Part shown: one piece after another, positions 22,796-34,038 of the stretch | How positions within the stretch are numbered: position 1 is the first letter of the stretch | How the letters are laid out: every line of letters begins with the position of its first letter | Program-made: the position numbers and the translations under genes | The notes under the pieces: generated by a model | The model's input: only the letters and a program-made list of their open reading frames with translations | Told to the model about the DNA's origin: nothing | The model's database searches: none | From: Taudactylus pleione | Taxonomy: Eukaryota > Chordata > Amphibia > Anura > Myobatrachidae | Length of the DNA: 64,000 bases | Assembly (NCBI GenBank): GCA_031769625.1 | Contig: JAUIMM010000115.1 | Coordinates: 13,810,501-13,874,500 of the forward strand | Reading direction: 5' to 3'

Positions 22796-24700
22796 CGACA
22801 AGCGTGCGTCTGTCTGTTAAAGGATGGTGTAACCCTCAAAGTGCGCTCCACAAACAATAAAAATATTCTTCTTCTTTTTTCTGTCTTTGTGAATTGTGTG
22901 GGCTGTAGCCGAACTTGCATCCTCAAAGCAGCAGCGACAAGCATGCGTCTGCCTGTTAAAGTGTGGTGACACCCTCAAAGTGTGCTACACAAGCAATAAA
23001 AATATTCTTCTTTTTTCTGTCTTTGTGAATTGTGTGGGCTGTAGCCGCACTTGCATCCTCAAAGCAGCAGCGACAAGCGTGCGTCTGTCTGTTAAAGGGT
23101 GGTGACACCCTCAAAGTGTGCTACACAAACAATAAAAATATTGTTCATCTTTTTTCTGTCTTTGTGAATTGTGTGGGCTGTAGCCGCACTTGCATCCTCA
23201 AAGCAGCAGCGACAAGCGTGCATCTGTCTGTTAAAGGGTGGTGTAACCCTCAAAGTGCTCAAAAAAATAAAAAACTATTTTTTTAATGTGTTTGTGACTT
23301 GTGTGCGATGTAGCCGCACGTGCATCAACATAGTAGCAGCGCCAAGCGTGCGCCTGTGTCATAAGTCAAGGGCTGGTTTGGACATCTGGTCCGGACTGAA
23401 GGACGTGCCAACAATTTCTGACAAGTCTACTGTCACTGCATATGATACTGTCCTCAAAGCAGCAGCGACAAGCGTGCGTCTGTCTGTTAAAGGGTGGTGA
23501 CACCCTCAAAGTGTGCTACACAAACAATAAAAATATTCTTCTTCTTTTTTCTGTCTTTGTGAATTGTGTGGGCTGTAGCCGCACTTGCATCCTCAAAGCA
23601 GCAGCGACAAGCGTGCGTCTGTCTGTTAAATGGTAGTGTAACCCTCAAAGTGCTCCAAAAAATAAAAAACTATTTTTTTAATGTGTTTGTGACTTGTGTG
23701 CAATGTAGCCGCACGTGCATCAACATAGTAGCAGCGCCAAGCGTGCGCCTGTGTCATAAGTCAAGGGCTGGTTTGGACATCTGGTCCGGACTGAAGGACG
23801 TGCCAACAATTTCTGACAAGTCTACTGTCACTGCATATGATACTGTCCTCAAAGCAGCAGCGACAAGCGTGCGTCTGTCTGTTAAAGGGTGGTGACACCC
23901 TCAAAGTGTGCTACACAAACAATAAAAATATTCTTCTTCTTTTTTCTGTCTTTGTGAATTGTGTGGGCTGTAGCCGCACTTGCATCCTCAAAGCAGCAGC
24001 GACAAGCGTGCTTCTGTCTGTTAAATGGTGGTGTAACCCTCAAAGTGCTCCAAAAAATAAAAAACTATTTTTTTAATGTGTTTGTGACTTGTGTGCGATG
24101 TAGCCGCACGTGCATCAACATAGTAGCAGCGCCAAGCGTGCGCCTGTGCCATAAGTCAAGGGCTGGTTTGGACATCTGGTCCGGACTGAAGGACGTGCCA
24201 ACAATTTCTGACAAGTCTACTGTCACTGCATATGATACTGTCCTCAAAGCAGCAGCGACAAGCGTGCGTCTGTCTGTTAAAGGGTGGTGACACCCTCAAA
24301 GTGTGCTACACAAGCAATAAAAATATTCTTCTTTTTTTTTCTGTCTTTGTGAATTGTGTGGGCTGTAGCTGCACTTGCATCTTCAAAGCAGCAGCGACAA
24401 GCGTGCGTCTGTCTGTTAAAGGGTGGTGACACCCTCAAAGTGTGCTACACAAACAATAAAAATATTCTTCTTCTTTTTTCTGTCTTTGTGAATTGTGTGG
24501 GCTGTAGCCGCACGTGCATCCTCAAAGCAGCAGCGACAAGCATGCGTATGTCTGTAAAAGGGTGGTGACACCCTCAAAGTGCGCTCCACAAACAATAAAA
24601 ATATTCTTTTTTTTTCTGTCTTTGTGAATTGTGTGGGCTGTAGCCGCACTTGCATCCTCAAAGCAGCAGCGACAAGCGTGTGTCTGTCTGTTAAAGGATT
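22793..24700 (+). repeat. Tandem array 2 with a 395-bp higher-order repeat
   Basis: The base monomer is about 135-140 bp (GAATTGTGTGGGCTGTAGCC..CCTCAAAGCAGCAGCGACAA..AATAAAAATATTCTTC). From about 23160 to 24350 it is arranged as three higher-order units of exactly 395 bp (landmark starts 23171, 23566, 23961, 24356). Each contains one such monomer, one diverged monomer resembling array 1 (GACTTGTGTGCGATGTAGCC) and a 90-bp unique block (GGTTTGGACATCTGGTCCGG..). It is related to array 1, so both grew from one ancestral unit. Confidence 0.9.
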
Positions 24701-25097
24701 ACATCGGTGACAGCATCCAAGTAGGCATGTCAGACAGTCCGTACCTGTACTGGCAGGAAAAAGAAGCTATTTGGAGGTCCCTGTACAAACTGGCTCTATT
24801 TTACCTGAGTTGCCCCCCCTCCAGTGTGTACTCCAAAAGAGTGTTTAGTGCAGCCGGGAACCTTGTCAGCGAAAGGCGTAGGAGGTTGCTTCCACAAAAT
24901 GTGGAGAAGATGATGTTCATAAAATGAATTATCAACTCTTCCAGGGAGACCAGCCTCCAGAACGTACAGAGGGACCTGTGGTTGTGGATTCCAGCGGGGA
25001 CGAATTAATACTCTGTGAGGATGAGGATGTACACAACACTGAAGAGGGTGAGGAATCTGTGGATGAGGAGGATGAGGACGACATCTTGCCTCCGTAG
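24701..25097 (+). pseudogene. hAT transposase, C-terminal dimerisation domain
   Basis: From the end of array 2 the frame reads SDSPYLYWQEKEAIWRSLYK, then ALFYLSCPPSSVYSKRVFSA and AGNLVSERRRRLLPQNVEKM. This is the hAT C-terminal domain with its P.S....ER.FS..G......R..L.P..V pattern. A frameshift near 24922 leads to an acidic tail (SSGDELILCEDEDVHN..EEDEDDILPP) ending at TAG 25095. The N-terminal half and catalytic DDE region are missing. The first hAT (6828-7235) has the same tail. Confidence 0.85.
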
Positions 25098-25732
25098 AGC
25101 CAGTTTGTGCAGGGACAGATTAATTGTCAGCTTTTTTTGTGGGGGCCCAAACGAACCAATCAATTCAGCCACAGTCGTGTGGCAGACCCTGGCGCTGAAA
25201 TGTTTGGTTTGTTAAAGTGTGCATGTCCTGTTTATACAACATAAGGGTGGGTGGGAGGGCCCAAGGACAATTCCATCTTGCACCTCTTTTTTTTCTTTGC
25301 ATTATGTACAGTTTCGGGCCTAGTTTTTCAAAGTGCCATCCTGTCTGCCCCTGCAGTGCCACTCCTAGATGGACCACGTGTTTGTGCCGCCCACTCGTAT
25401 CTCTTGGCATAGTCATCCAGCTACCTCGGTGCAACCTTTTGGACATAAAAACACTATTGTGAGGTGTGAGGTGTTCAGAATAGACTGGAAATGAGTGGAA
25501 ATTAAGGTTATTGAGGTTAATAATAGCATAGGAGCAGAAAAACCCACAAATTCTGTGATTTTAGCTGTTTTTATGCTTTTTTTCAAAAAAATACAGATCC
25601 AAAACACAAAACCCAGAACCCAAAACACGGAAGGGTGGTTTTGGCAAAACCAATCCAGATCCAAAACACGAAGAAAGATCCAGATCCAAAACCAAAACAC
25701 AAAACACGAAAAGTGGCCGGTGCACACCCCTA
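25098..25732 (+). other. hAT 3' UTR and right end
   Basis: It contains the GTGGGGGCCCAAAC block shared with 7288 onward and a run of AAAACACAAAACC-type repeats near 25600-25710, and ends at TGCACACCCCTA. No coding sequence. Confidence 0.7.
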
Positions 25733-25740
25733 CTATGAAC
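25733..25740 (+). repeat. Right 8-bp target duplication of hAT
   Basis: CTATGAAC, identical to 19904-19911. Confidence 0.9.
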
Positions 25741-27561
25741 CCATGGGAAACTCGTGTTTCTGTGTGGTGTTCTTTACTTTGCAGTACTTACTTATGTGTC
25801 CCACTTGGTTGCAGTTAAAACATGTTTTTGAGCGGGGTGGATGAAAAGATTGTTGTGGGATTTGAGCAAGAGGGAAAGGTGGTGGGTATGGGTAAGGATA
25901 TTGAGGATAAGGGTATGGTGGGAGGTATGAAGTTTGTGGGTAGTATGAGGCCTGTGGTTGTGTTGATATGTGAGGTAAGGATGTGTTTGATGTGGTGTGG
26001 GATTGGTGAGGACGTGTAATTGTTCAGGTGTAAGTGTGTGTATAGGTGCAGGTGTGTCGGTTGGCTGTGATGTTATTGTCATTCCTTCCAGAGCTTGGAT
26101 ACTGACAGCCATTAGTTTTTCACTCTGGGTCTCTCTCTTCTTTGTGATATTTTTATCATGTTCTATGGCATACTCTATGAGGTTATTTATTGTGAGTCCC
26201 CTCCAGCGAGGCTGTGAGGTCTGAACCCGAGTCTTTAAATTCTCTTCCAGACCATCCATGAGTACCGTGACTATCATTCCCCTGTGGTGATTGCTATCTT
26301 CTATCTTCTATCCCAGTGTACAGGGTGATAGCCTGCAGAGCCCGGTCGCAATAGTCTTCTGCAGTTTCACTCTCCTTTTGCTTGATTGTGAAAATTTTGT
26401 TCCAGTTAACTACTACTGGAAAATATATACCCAATTGAGTTACAATGCGGGAAATGTTACCTTGGTTTACTTGGTCTGTTAAGGGAACATCGCATTCAAT
26501 ACACAATCCGTGATAAATTTTGTCACGTTGGTATTGCGTGGCAGACAGGCCCTTAACACCACACGCCAATCTTTATTAGTTGGCTCATGAGAACTACCCA
26601 AATTCCTCAAAAATCTTTGACATTTGGCTAGTTCCTTTTTGGGATTGGGGAAATCATTTATGATGGAATTTAGTTCTGCTCTTGTCCAAGGACAATGCAT
26701 TACTACTTCCCTCGTGGGCACTATACCATTCGCATCTGCATTTCCATTTGGAATAGTTATTGTCCGAACGGGATGCAGACCGGTAGCGCTGCTACCTTTG
26801 ACCTGGTTACCTGGCTGGGGGTTTAGTCTGCTGCTGCTGCATATGGTATGAACAACTTCCTCTACGGGTGCAGAGGGCATTAACACTTCCCTTGCTGTTA
26901 CCGATGGAGATGGCGGCACCACTCGTGATTGTGGTGATGCAGCATCTATCATTTGTACAGCATGGGAAATGGCAGACATTACAATAGGCTCATCATCCAC
27001 ATCTTGAACATTTTCTTTATAGTTGCTTAAGAGAGGGTACAAGTTGCTTGTTACATTTTTATGGGTATTTTTGGCAACTGTACTTGCACCTCCATCCACA
27101 TAAGGTGGGGGAGGTGACCGTGAACTGCTGACAATACTCTCCACAATGCTACCTTGCCGCACGGGCGTGCCATTTTGCGTCTCACCCGTATTGCAATTCA
27201 GCGTCACGGATGTATTTTCTGGCAATGTGCTCACAACGCTAGTTTGTGTCGTTTGCACATTCTTAAGCCACGCATCCCCTTCATGCTGCCACAGTTTTAA
27301 ACATTTACAATATTTGACCTTTTTCTCTCGGGAGCACATCGAACTGAAGTGATCCCGGACATTATCTAATACATCCTTATCAAAACTACCAATTCTGGGA
27401 AACGGTCTAACACTCTTCATCGTCATTTTAAACCATACATCACAATACCTTATTGCATAAGTACCGTACTTAGTATGCATAATACGACGGGCCGATCCAA
27501 TCGGAGCTTTCATTAGCAGCACATCATTGTCTAACATCACTACTGTTTGCGCGGCTCCCAT
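25741..27561 (-). pseudogene. gag: ERV-A gag (matrix, capsid, nucleocapsid), frameshifted
   Basis: The likely start is the ATG at 27561, giving MGAAQ.. with Gly2 for myristoylation; an upstream in-frame ATG at 27588 is less likely. The matrix-like N-terminus is followed by a Pro-rich region with the late-domain motif PPPPY (near 27105). Capsid-like sequence continues through WTRAELNSIINDFPNPKKEL to about 26480. Frames shift near 26480-26570 and near 26280. Nucleocapsid has one zinc knuckle, CFNCNQVGHISKYC (C-x2-C-x4-H-x4-C, about 25822-25781). Gag runs into the hAT target site at 25740. The protein would build the particle; here it is broken by at least two frameshifts. Confidence 0.88.
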
Positions 27562-27603
27562 TCTGAGACAAAATCCTACGCTTTTCAATAAAGATTTAAA
27601 CTG

Positions 27604-27765
27604 GTGAAAGACAATCTAGATACTCTCACTTACCTACGGAAGAAATTTCTAGATGCCCCCGCTCACCTACGGAAGAAATTCCAGATGCCCCCGCTCACCT
27701 ATGGAAGAAATTCTAGATGCTCCTGCTCACCTACAGAAGAAATTCTAGATGCCCCCGCTCACCTA
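27604..27765. repeat. Short tandem repeat between LTR and gag
   Basis: Four to five copies of a 32-33 bp unit (CTCACCTACGGAAGAAATTC then TAGATGCCCCCG) lie in the ERV-A leader. Confidence 0.85.
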
Positions 27766-27929
27766 TTATCTCTCACAATCACGCCTAGTGTGGCTCAACT
27801 ACAATGCTCAAAAATTATTGAACACTGCAGTCACACTGAGAGCCGGTCCCTAACAAAAATAACAAACCATACGCCTGCTCTGTGTACTGAACGGTAAGCT
27901 GCTTACCGAGCGGCTAGACTAACCCTTGC

Positions 27930-29343
27930 ACCTAGCCCTTAAGGATCATACGATACCCTTAACTGTCCAACAAATACTCACTGTTACACACTTTTTCCTG
28001 CACAGAAAAATACACGTTAACCCAGATATTGGCAATAATTAAAAAATTTAAACCTCAACAGCTTTGTTTAAACACGTGGCAGCACAACCGGAAGCGCTTC
28101 CGTTACCAGATGTTAGGCATCAGCAAGAAACCCCTCAGTCAGCATTCAGCAAGAAGACTAAAGACCCAGTGTTGGAGCACACATATTTATACCCCCCAGG
28201 AATAGGTAAAACAATAGAGATGTTTGTTGCTGATGCTATTGGTTCCCAAGGGGAATCCATCTGTTACGGAGCATTTAACAGGCTGGTTCAAATAGACTCA
28301 CCCAGCCTCTAACAACTGGGGGTCTCTCCCTTCCCGCCCCCTGTATCACCCTAACAGTTAATACATTTTGTTGCTTGAAGTCTCTGCGGTCCATAACTCG
28401 AGAATGCATGATGTGATCTCCCCACCGATTACACCGGAATACTGTGGAAAGAGTACGCATCAGTACGAAACCAAACACGGCTTGTTTAGCATGTATAAAA
28501 CCTTAGTTACCAAATATCTTTATTTCACAGCATTTATATTAACTAAACAAACTTAAATCTTATGATGGAACCTTGTAAGTGAATATGTAATGTGTGAGAG
28601 TACAGGGTTTGATATGAAGACGCTAGTTAACTGGGGACAGATGCGTGCGCATTTAGCTACTAAACGGTGTTTTCATTCGGGGTCTTAAGCATAATGTGTG
28701 TATGTGAAATGGTGAAAGATGCAATCGCATGATGCTAATAATTGTGCATTCGCTACTGGGCGTCATGTTAGCAGCTCAATTGTGCGTAATGTGCGGTGTT
28801 TATGCATGAGATTCCATATATGATGGACTTAACATATATATATATATATATATATACATATACATACATACACACACACATATCATTCCTCACTCACAGT
28901 TTCAGACTGCAATGCAAATGTGTTACCTCCAGCTGTGAAGCTAGGGCCATTCTGTCTGGGTGTGAAAATAAAACCTGTTTAGGATTCAGACACATTCAAT
29001 TGTGTAGATCAATGCCTGGATTATATTACAATTGCCACAATTATACTTGTCTGCATCCAAGGATTCCCAATTTGTATGTAAAACACTCACAGTTTCTGGT
29101 GCATTGTCTATTCTATTTACTTTTTGTCATGAGGCTGTTCTTCTAGTTGCCCTTGGTAGATTATCAAAAACATTGCCATCTTTTCTTAGCTCGTGAGTTG
29201 TAACTTAAAGTGACGCTGGTCGCAAAATGGCGTCTTGCAGATTCTTGTTTCTAAAATGGAGTCTAGCTGCCATTCGCAAGATGGCGTCGCGCACGCTCCA
29301 ATTTTAAACTGATCTTGTCTCAGCCAATTATCCAGTTTTGACA
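27930..29343 (-). repeat. ERV-A 5' LTR
   Basis: It begins TGTCAAAACTGG at 29343. The inner limit is estimated from the 1410-bp solo LTR at 48714-50123 and is uncertain by some tens of bases. An AATAAA on the minus strand near 28517 fits the polyadenylation signal. A (TA)n block lies at 28832-28855. The four bases outside are ACTG (29344-29347). Confidence 0.8.
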
Positions 29344-30690
29344 ACTGTAGTCTTGCCGGATTGGCTAATTTTTTCTGCTGGTTGAGGTGTTTCTTGTTAC
29401 AGGGTTGAGTTCTGGTGGCGGCGCATCAGTTTAGGCCTCGCTTGGTGGAAAAGAACGACACTTGGAGTTAGTTTATCTTAATAGGCTTAGTGGGTGCGCT
29501 CTCATTGAAGTGGAGTATGGCGACAGCAAATTGTCCTGGACGGGAAATGGCTAATTCACCTGGACCGGTGGTTGAAGTAAAAGGAGAGTTGATCACCAAT
29601 ACTTGGCCTGTGTGTGTGTTTGTTTGAGCTGTTTCGTTGTTATTGTCCGGTGCGTTCTTTTTGTGCCGTCACCATTATTAGTATTAACTTATAGTCAAAA
29701 ATGTAATGACTTGTCAAAAATAAATTTGACAAAATATTTAAATGCCAACACTGTTGTCTGTGTCTTTATTTTAGAAGTTAAGTTACATTGTATTCAAGAA
29801 GGTTGTTATATGGTAACACAATAATACATGTTAGTGAGTTTATGACATCTTTTCCCCTGATTTACAGCAGGACCCACATTAAGGGATGTCCACTGTATTA
29901 AGATAATGGCTTCCACATCCAGTCCTCCTGCCTTTCATTAAGTGGCACAAAGTAATCGGAACAATAAATATCAATAAAATTAATGAATCAAAAACTAGAA
30001 TGAAGAATTATATAAATGTAGTTTCATAATAGTACTTGTAACCCTACTGGGAGGCTGTCCTTTATAATGTAGGTTTATCAAAGCTTCAGAGACAGGACCG
30101 TTCTTTCACCTAACTTAGAACTTAGTTTAAAAACATACAATGGCACAGTGCAATAATGTCATGCATGGTCAATTACATGCATGCGTTGCAGAGCACTAAG
30201 GTAGTGTTTGCAAAGGGGAAGAAGTCTCCACAAGACAAGCAGAGAAGTTGGGAGGAGTGGGGGATTTTCTTACAAAGCATGATGTACTGAAATGGTGTTC
30301 CTAGTTTTGCAGAGCAAGATTATTGAACAATGTAAATCGGTGGAGTGGGTGCAAGTTTTGCAGTTTTGCTTGCTGTATAGAGGAGCACACAACCACTTCC
30401 ATTCTCACTCCCAGAGTAGGCTGCCTTTGTGTCTTACTATATGCTAATGGGTGCGTCTCCATGTCATATGGCAAGCACTTCTCTGCCAAAGTACTAAAAA
30501 CTTCACATGCACATGTAATACATACAGCCCAAATGTCTGCTCACTCTCATGATTAATTCAGTCCATAAATGAGACTAAGTTTAGCAGCATTTTAGAAGAA
30601 AATCATTTTTAGAAATAAAAGGAATAAAGTGGTAGGAGTTTGGACTTTGATGTAACATACTGTATACATTTTCCACTAATCCACACATAT
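29344..30690. other. Unassigned sequence right of ERV-A
   Basis: The first 250 bases are moderately CpG-rich and hold a 36-codon frame from ATG 29517 to TGA 29625 (MATANCPGREMANSPGPVVE..), with no recognised relative. The rest is AT-rich with no element seen. Confidence 0.35.
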
Positions 30691-30699
30691 TCCGCAGTG

Positions 30700-30896
30700 A
30701 TTTTTAGAGAATATTTGTCTGTTCACATCAGTCCCTGCCCCAGTGGAGCTTACAATCTATATTCCCTACCACATGCATACACACACATACACACTAGGTT
30801 TATTTTTTATTGGGAGCCAATTAATTGGGAGGAAACCGGAGCACCCGCAGGAAACCCACAGGGAGAATATACAAACTCCACACAGTTAGGGCCATA
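30700..30896 (-). mobile_element. V-domain SINE, 5'-truncated
   Basis: The minus strand reads GTGTGGAGTTTGTATATTCT, CCCTGTGGGTTTCC, GGTGCTCCGGTTTCC and AATTAATTGGCTCCC, the conserved central domain of V-type SINEs, then ..TATAGATTGTAAGCTCC. A fuller plus-strand copy is at 51690-51990. Confidence 0.75.
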
Positions 30897-30949
30897 GTGG
30901 GATAAATGGGATCCACAACCTGTTGTAAAAGTAAATATCTGAAAGGGAG

Positions 30950-31390
30950 AGCAGTCGGGAAGCCAATGGATGGTATCCCGACCGTTGGCTTCCCGACTGC
31001 CTAATCCCGGCAAAGAGTTAATTGACAGGCGTCGAAATCCCAACACCTGTCATTTTCCCTACGCCGGGAGCCCAACACCCGGCTTACCACTCAAATGTAA
31101 GCCGGGCGCGGACAGCAGCGGGGGGGTTAGGTTTAGGGTTCCCGGGGGTGGGACTTAGGGTTAGGAATCCCCCCGGGAGGTTAGGTTTAGGCAGTGGGGA
31201 ATGGGGGGTTAGGTTTAGGCACTTAGAGGGGGAATTAGGGTTAGGCACTTGGGGGAAAGTTAGGGTTAGGCACCCCTAAGGGAGGGTTAGGGTTAGGGGG
31301 TAGAATAGGTTAGAACATACTTACCTTGAACGATCGGGATTTTCACCCCTGCTGGGCTCACGCTTTCGGGATTTGAACCGCCGGCCATGC
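30950..31390. repeat. G-rich repeat with TTAGGGTTAGG-like units
   Basis: Eight or so irregular copies of GGTTAGG(T/G)TTAGGCAC.. separated by runs of G lie at 31110-31310. The outer parts (GGGATTTTCACCCC; CGTTGGCTTCCCGACTG) resemble the short element at 46380-46530. The units are irregular and G-rich, so this is not an ordinary interstitial telomere. Confidence 0.6.
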
Positions 31391-31498
31391 GAATCATACT
31401 GAATCCTTTGAAAGAACAGCCAACTTTCCCTTTAGGACCATTCCCCCACAAATACACATTTTTTTTCCAGTGCACTATTTACCCTCATTTGTATCTGA

Positions 31499-31856
31499 TA
31501 CTGCTTTTACACCTAAATCCTGGATCTGACCCAGGACAGACCTTTTCTACTGCGGAGCCGATCAGGATTATTCCCGGATCGGTGCCATTCACACTGCAGT
31601 GCAGTGGAACATTACTCCCGGCGCTTGGAGATGACATCATCTCCAAGCGCCGAGAAACCAGGAAGTCCCCATGCTGTAATCGGGAGCCGGGTCTAATGAC
31701 CCGGGGTACCCGATTACACTGCAGGGTTTCATGGGCTGTTCCCATGTAAAACCCTGCAAGTTACCTGGGAATCCAACCCTGGCCCCTTTTACACCAAAGA
31801 GCTACCCGGGTTAACCCTGCAATAACCCGGGTTTTAGCTCTGGTGTAAAAGGGGTA
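31499..31856 (+). mobile_element. Hairpin-chain MITE, family 2
   Basis: Inverted ends TACTGCTTTTACACCTAA and, inward from the right, TACCCCTTTTACACCAGAG. Flanked by TGA at 31496-31498 and 31857-31859. Interior hairpins include CGGCGCTTGGAGATGACATC with its partner, GTAATCGG..CCGATTAC and GCAGGGTTT..AAACCCTGC. Confidence 0.75.
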
Positions 31857-32049
31857 TGAGAGTGATCTGACATGATGAGCTAGATTCATTAAGCGGTAGC
31901 TTTTGCAAACTATTGATTTTCAATGGTTTTTACCTTGAAATTTAAATTGTCTATAAACAGAGGTTCCCAAAGGTTTCCAAAGAAGCCTAACGGTCCAGGT
32001 TTTAAAGGATGTCTATGGTTGAACACAGATGGTTAAATCAAAAGACTGA

Positions 32050-32587
32050 GGGTCTCATTCAGACCCGCTTGCGAGCGTAGGACGCTCACAAGCGGGTCGA
32101 TGTTACCCCAATGCGCATGCGCACGACGGAGGGAGCTCCGTTGTGCGCATGCGCGAGACCCGGACAGCGACAGCCAAGCTGTCACTCCGGGTCTCGCACC
32201 AAAGGGGGCGTGCTGTCGATGGTGACTGACAACATGCCCCCTTTGGTGGGCGTGGCTGCCAGACGGAGGCGTTCCTATGGGAACGCCTACCGTCTGGGTC
32301 CGGCCCCACTGACATCACTAGTGATGTCAGTGGGAGTGATTTGGTCTCTGAAAGAGCCAAAATCACTCCAGGGCTTGCGGCCACGAGACTCTACCGCAGG
32401 GTCTCGTCGCAAGCCCGATGGTCGCGATGGTCTAGACCATCGCGACCATCATCATGGAAGCTCGCATAAGCTGTGGGTGGTAACCCAAAGCTATGAAAGC
32501 ATCCAAAAGGCCGCTCCACATTTAAATAGGACGGCCCTGATTCAGAGCGAGCGCTCTGGTCAGAGCGTCCAGCTCTGAATCAGGGCC
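32050..32587 (+). mobile_element. Hairpin-chain MITE, copy 2
   Basis: Ends GGGTCTCATTCAGACC and ..CTGAATCAGGGCC, flanked by TGA at 32047-32049 and 32588-32590. Shares with 41482-42030 the palindromes ATGCGCACGACGGAGGGAGC.., CACTGACATCACTAGTGATG.. and GGTCGCGATGGTCTAGACCA... Confidence 0.8.
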
Positions 32588-32789
32588 TGAGGTACTTGTT
32601 AAGTCACCTGTGTCCAAGCATGGTTATTCTTATAACCTGGCTATTAGGGTGCCTTGAGGACCAAGTTTAGAAACCTTTGGTCTATAACATTAAGTGCAAA
32701 ACACTCCTGGTTTTGCATTTAATTCTATTACTGTTTTAAATTTTTGGGTCAAAAAGGCAATTGTTGTCTTGCAAAACCATCACTTATGC

Positions 32790-33181
32790 TGGCTGGCCAT
32801 ACACGCTACAATTATCGGGGCGATCCACCCGATATCCGAGGATCGCCCAGATAATTGTAGCGTGTGTGCTGGCGACTGAGGGTTAAATATCGCTCGGTCG
32901 GGCATGCCGTTTTGTCCAGCATGCCCGTCTGTTGCGATATTTATGAGTACAATGTCGGCCGTATCTGGCAGTGTATGCCCAGCCGCGGCCGACAGACAGA
33001 CATTTCCTGTGTTCCTTCCCATGGAAGGAACAGGGAAATGTCCCCTCCCCCGGGGGCGGAGCACAGATATCGGGGCTAATACTCAATCTCAGTGTATGCT
33101 GCAGACATCTGCAGCTGGCAGGCTTCCAGATAAAATGTCTGCCGGTCTGACAGGCATTTTACCTGGACGTGTTTGCCCAGC
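32790..33181 (+). mobile_element. Hairpin-chain MITE, family 3
   Basis: Inverted ends GCTGGCCATACACG and, from the right, GCTGGGCAAACACG. Inside, CGCTACAATTATC pairs with GATAATTGTAGCG, CGGGCATGC with GCATGCCCG, and ACATTTCCTGTG..CAGGGAAATGT. No clear target duplication was seen. Confidence 0.6.
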
Positions 33182-33409
33182 TTAAGTAATTCTAGCCCAC
33201 TATATTTGTTACTAGTTTCACCCAGTGATAATTTAATGTTTTTATTACATTATTAGTCGAAATAAATCTTGAAATACAGTTTCCCAGTACTTTGTCTAAA
33301 CACAGAAAAATCCACAAAGTAAATAGCTGCACAACTACACTAAGCCCATTTGAAGGTAAATAAATTTTTTTCTCACAGGAAGATCAAATATGGATAAATA
33401 CATCAATGG

Positions 33410-33780
33410 TTATTTAGGGGCCTATATATTATTCCTTTCCTGGCAGGGATGGTGGAAGTCTACTGGGAATCCTAGGTGCCTCTGAAGTGATCGCAGTGCT
33501 TGAGGTAGGGTATAGTCAACCTCAAGTGCTGCGTTCGCTTCCGATGTACCGATGGTTGCATACACTTCCTGGAGATGACGTGCTCTAGTGGGTGTCTTAA
33601 GACAGGCTGGTGGGTGTCTACATACACAGATACACAGAGCGATCGCACGCCAAGACCTGGTGGGCGAGCTTATGCCTTGCAGTGCGATCGCCTGCCGTGC
33701 CGTCACTTAGCCGAATTTGCATACGCTGGGTGCGAAAGAAAGTATCTAGCAAGCAGGTCTGAATGAGCTCCTGTGCCCTC
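33410..33780. other. Possible MITE remnant
   Basis: The block GGGGCCTATATATTATTCC..GCAGGTCTGAATGAGCTCCTG has MITE-like composition (GCGATCGC..) but no convincing inverted ends. Confidence 0.3.
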
Positions 33781-33861
33781 ATGTTCTAAGACGACAGACA
33801 GAGGGGAGAAATATCAGATTTATTGTTGCCTGTAATGCTTCCTATGTGTCAGTGACAGACT

Positions 33862-34038
33862 GGGGCTAAATGTAATAGCTTTCAAGTTTCAGATGATGCT
33901 GGGATTTATGCGAGTCTCCCCATTTTTTTAAAGTGGCAATCATTATAAATGCTACTTGGTTTAGCCTTTAAAAGGAACGGAGGGACTTGCATATATCCCC
34001 GCAGCGTCGGAAACTCTGAGGCTATTACATTTAGCCCT
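33862..34038 (+). mobile_element. Small MITE
   Basis: Terminal inverted repeats GGGGCTAAATGTAATAGC and GCTATTACATTTAGCCCT, 177 bp in all. No coding capacity. Confidence 0.7.

Larger units (their letters stand above)
19912..25732 (+). mobile_element. hAT element inserted in ERV-A, with internal satellite arrays
   Basis: It is delimited by an exact 8-bp duplication (CTATGAAC) and short inverted ends (TAGGGGTGAGC at the left, TAGGGGTGTGC read inward at the right). It keeps an N-terminal transposase piece (22446-22795) and the C-terminal dimerisation domain (24701-25097). The middle of the gene is replaced by tandem arrays. A 479-bp MITE lies at 21880-22358. The flanking ERV sequence is continuous across the element, so the hAT inserted after ERV-A had lost pol. 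It is non-autonomous. Confidence 0.9.
17149..29343 (-). mobile_element. Endogenous retrovirus ERV-A, minus strand
   Basis: On the minus strand the order is 5' LTR (to 29343), short leader, gag, pol scraps, env, polypurine tract and 3' LTR. Shared LTR sequence is nearly identical between 17150-17710 and 28796-29343 and starts TGTCAAA(A/G)CTGG. Most of pol (protease, most of RT, RNase H) and the middle of the SU region of env are deleted. A 5.8 kb hAT sits between gag and the pol remnant. The provirus is defective at every gene. The 3' LTR is truncated at 17149, so no target duplication can be read at the left. Confidence 0.88.

Noticed and set aside
22896..24661. Repeated plus-strand ORFs starting MWAVAALASSKQQRQAC
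   Set aside because: By-products of the array-2 monomer, spaced exactly by its period.
20290..24700. CRISPR-like array
   Set aside because: Repeats are direct and 138-160 bp with no regular unique spacers, inside a eukaryotic hAT element.
31110..31310. Interstitial telomere
   Set aside because: Units are irregular and mixed with long G runs and CAC; not (TTAGGG)n.
32883..33185. Overlapping ORFs on both strands around 33000
   Set aside because: They fall in a hairpin-rich MITE and have no domain; chance frames in GC-rich sequence.
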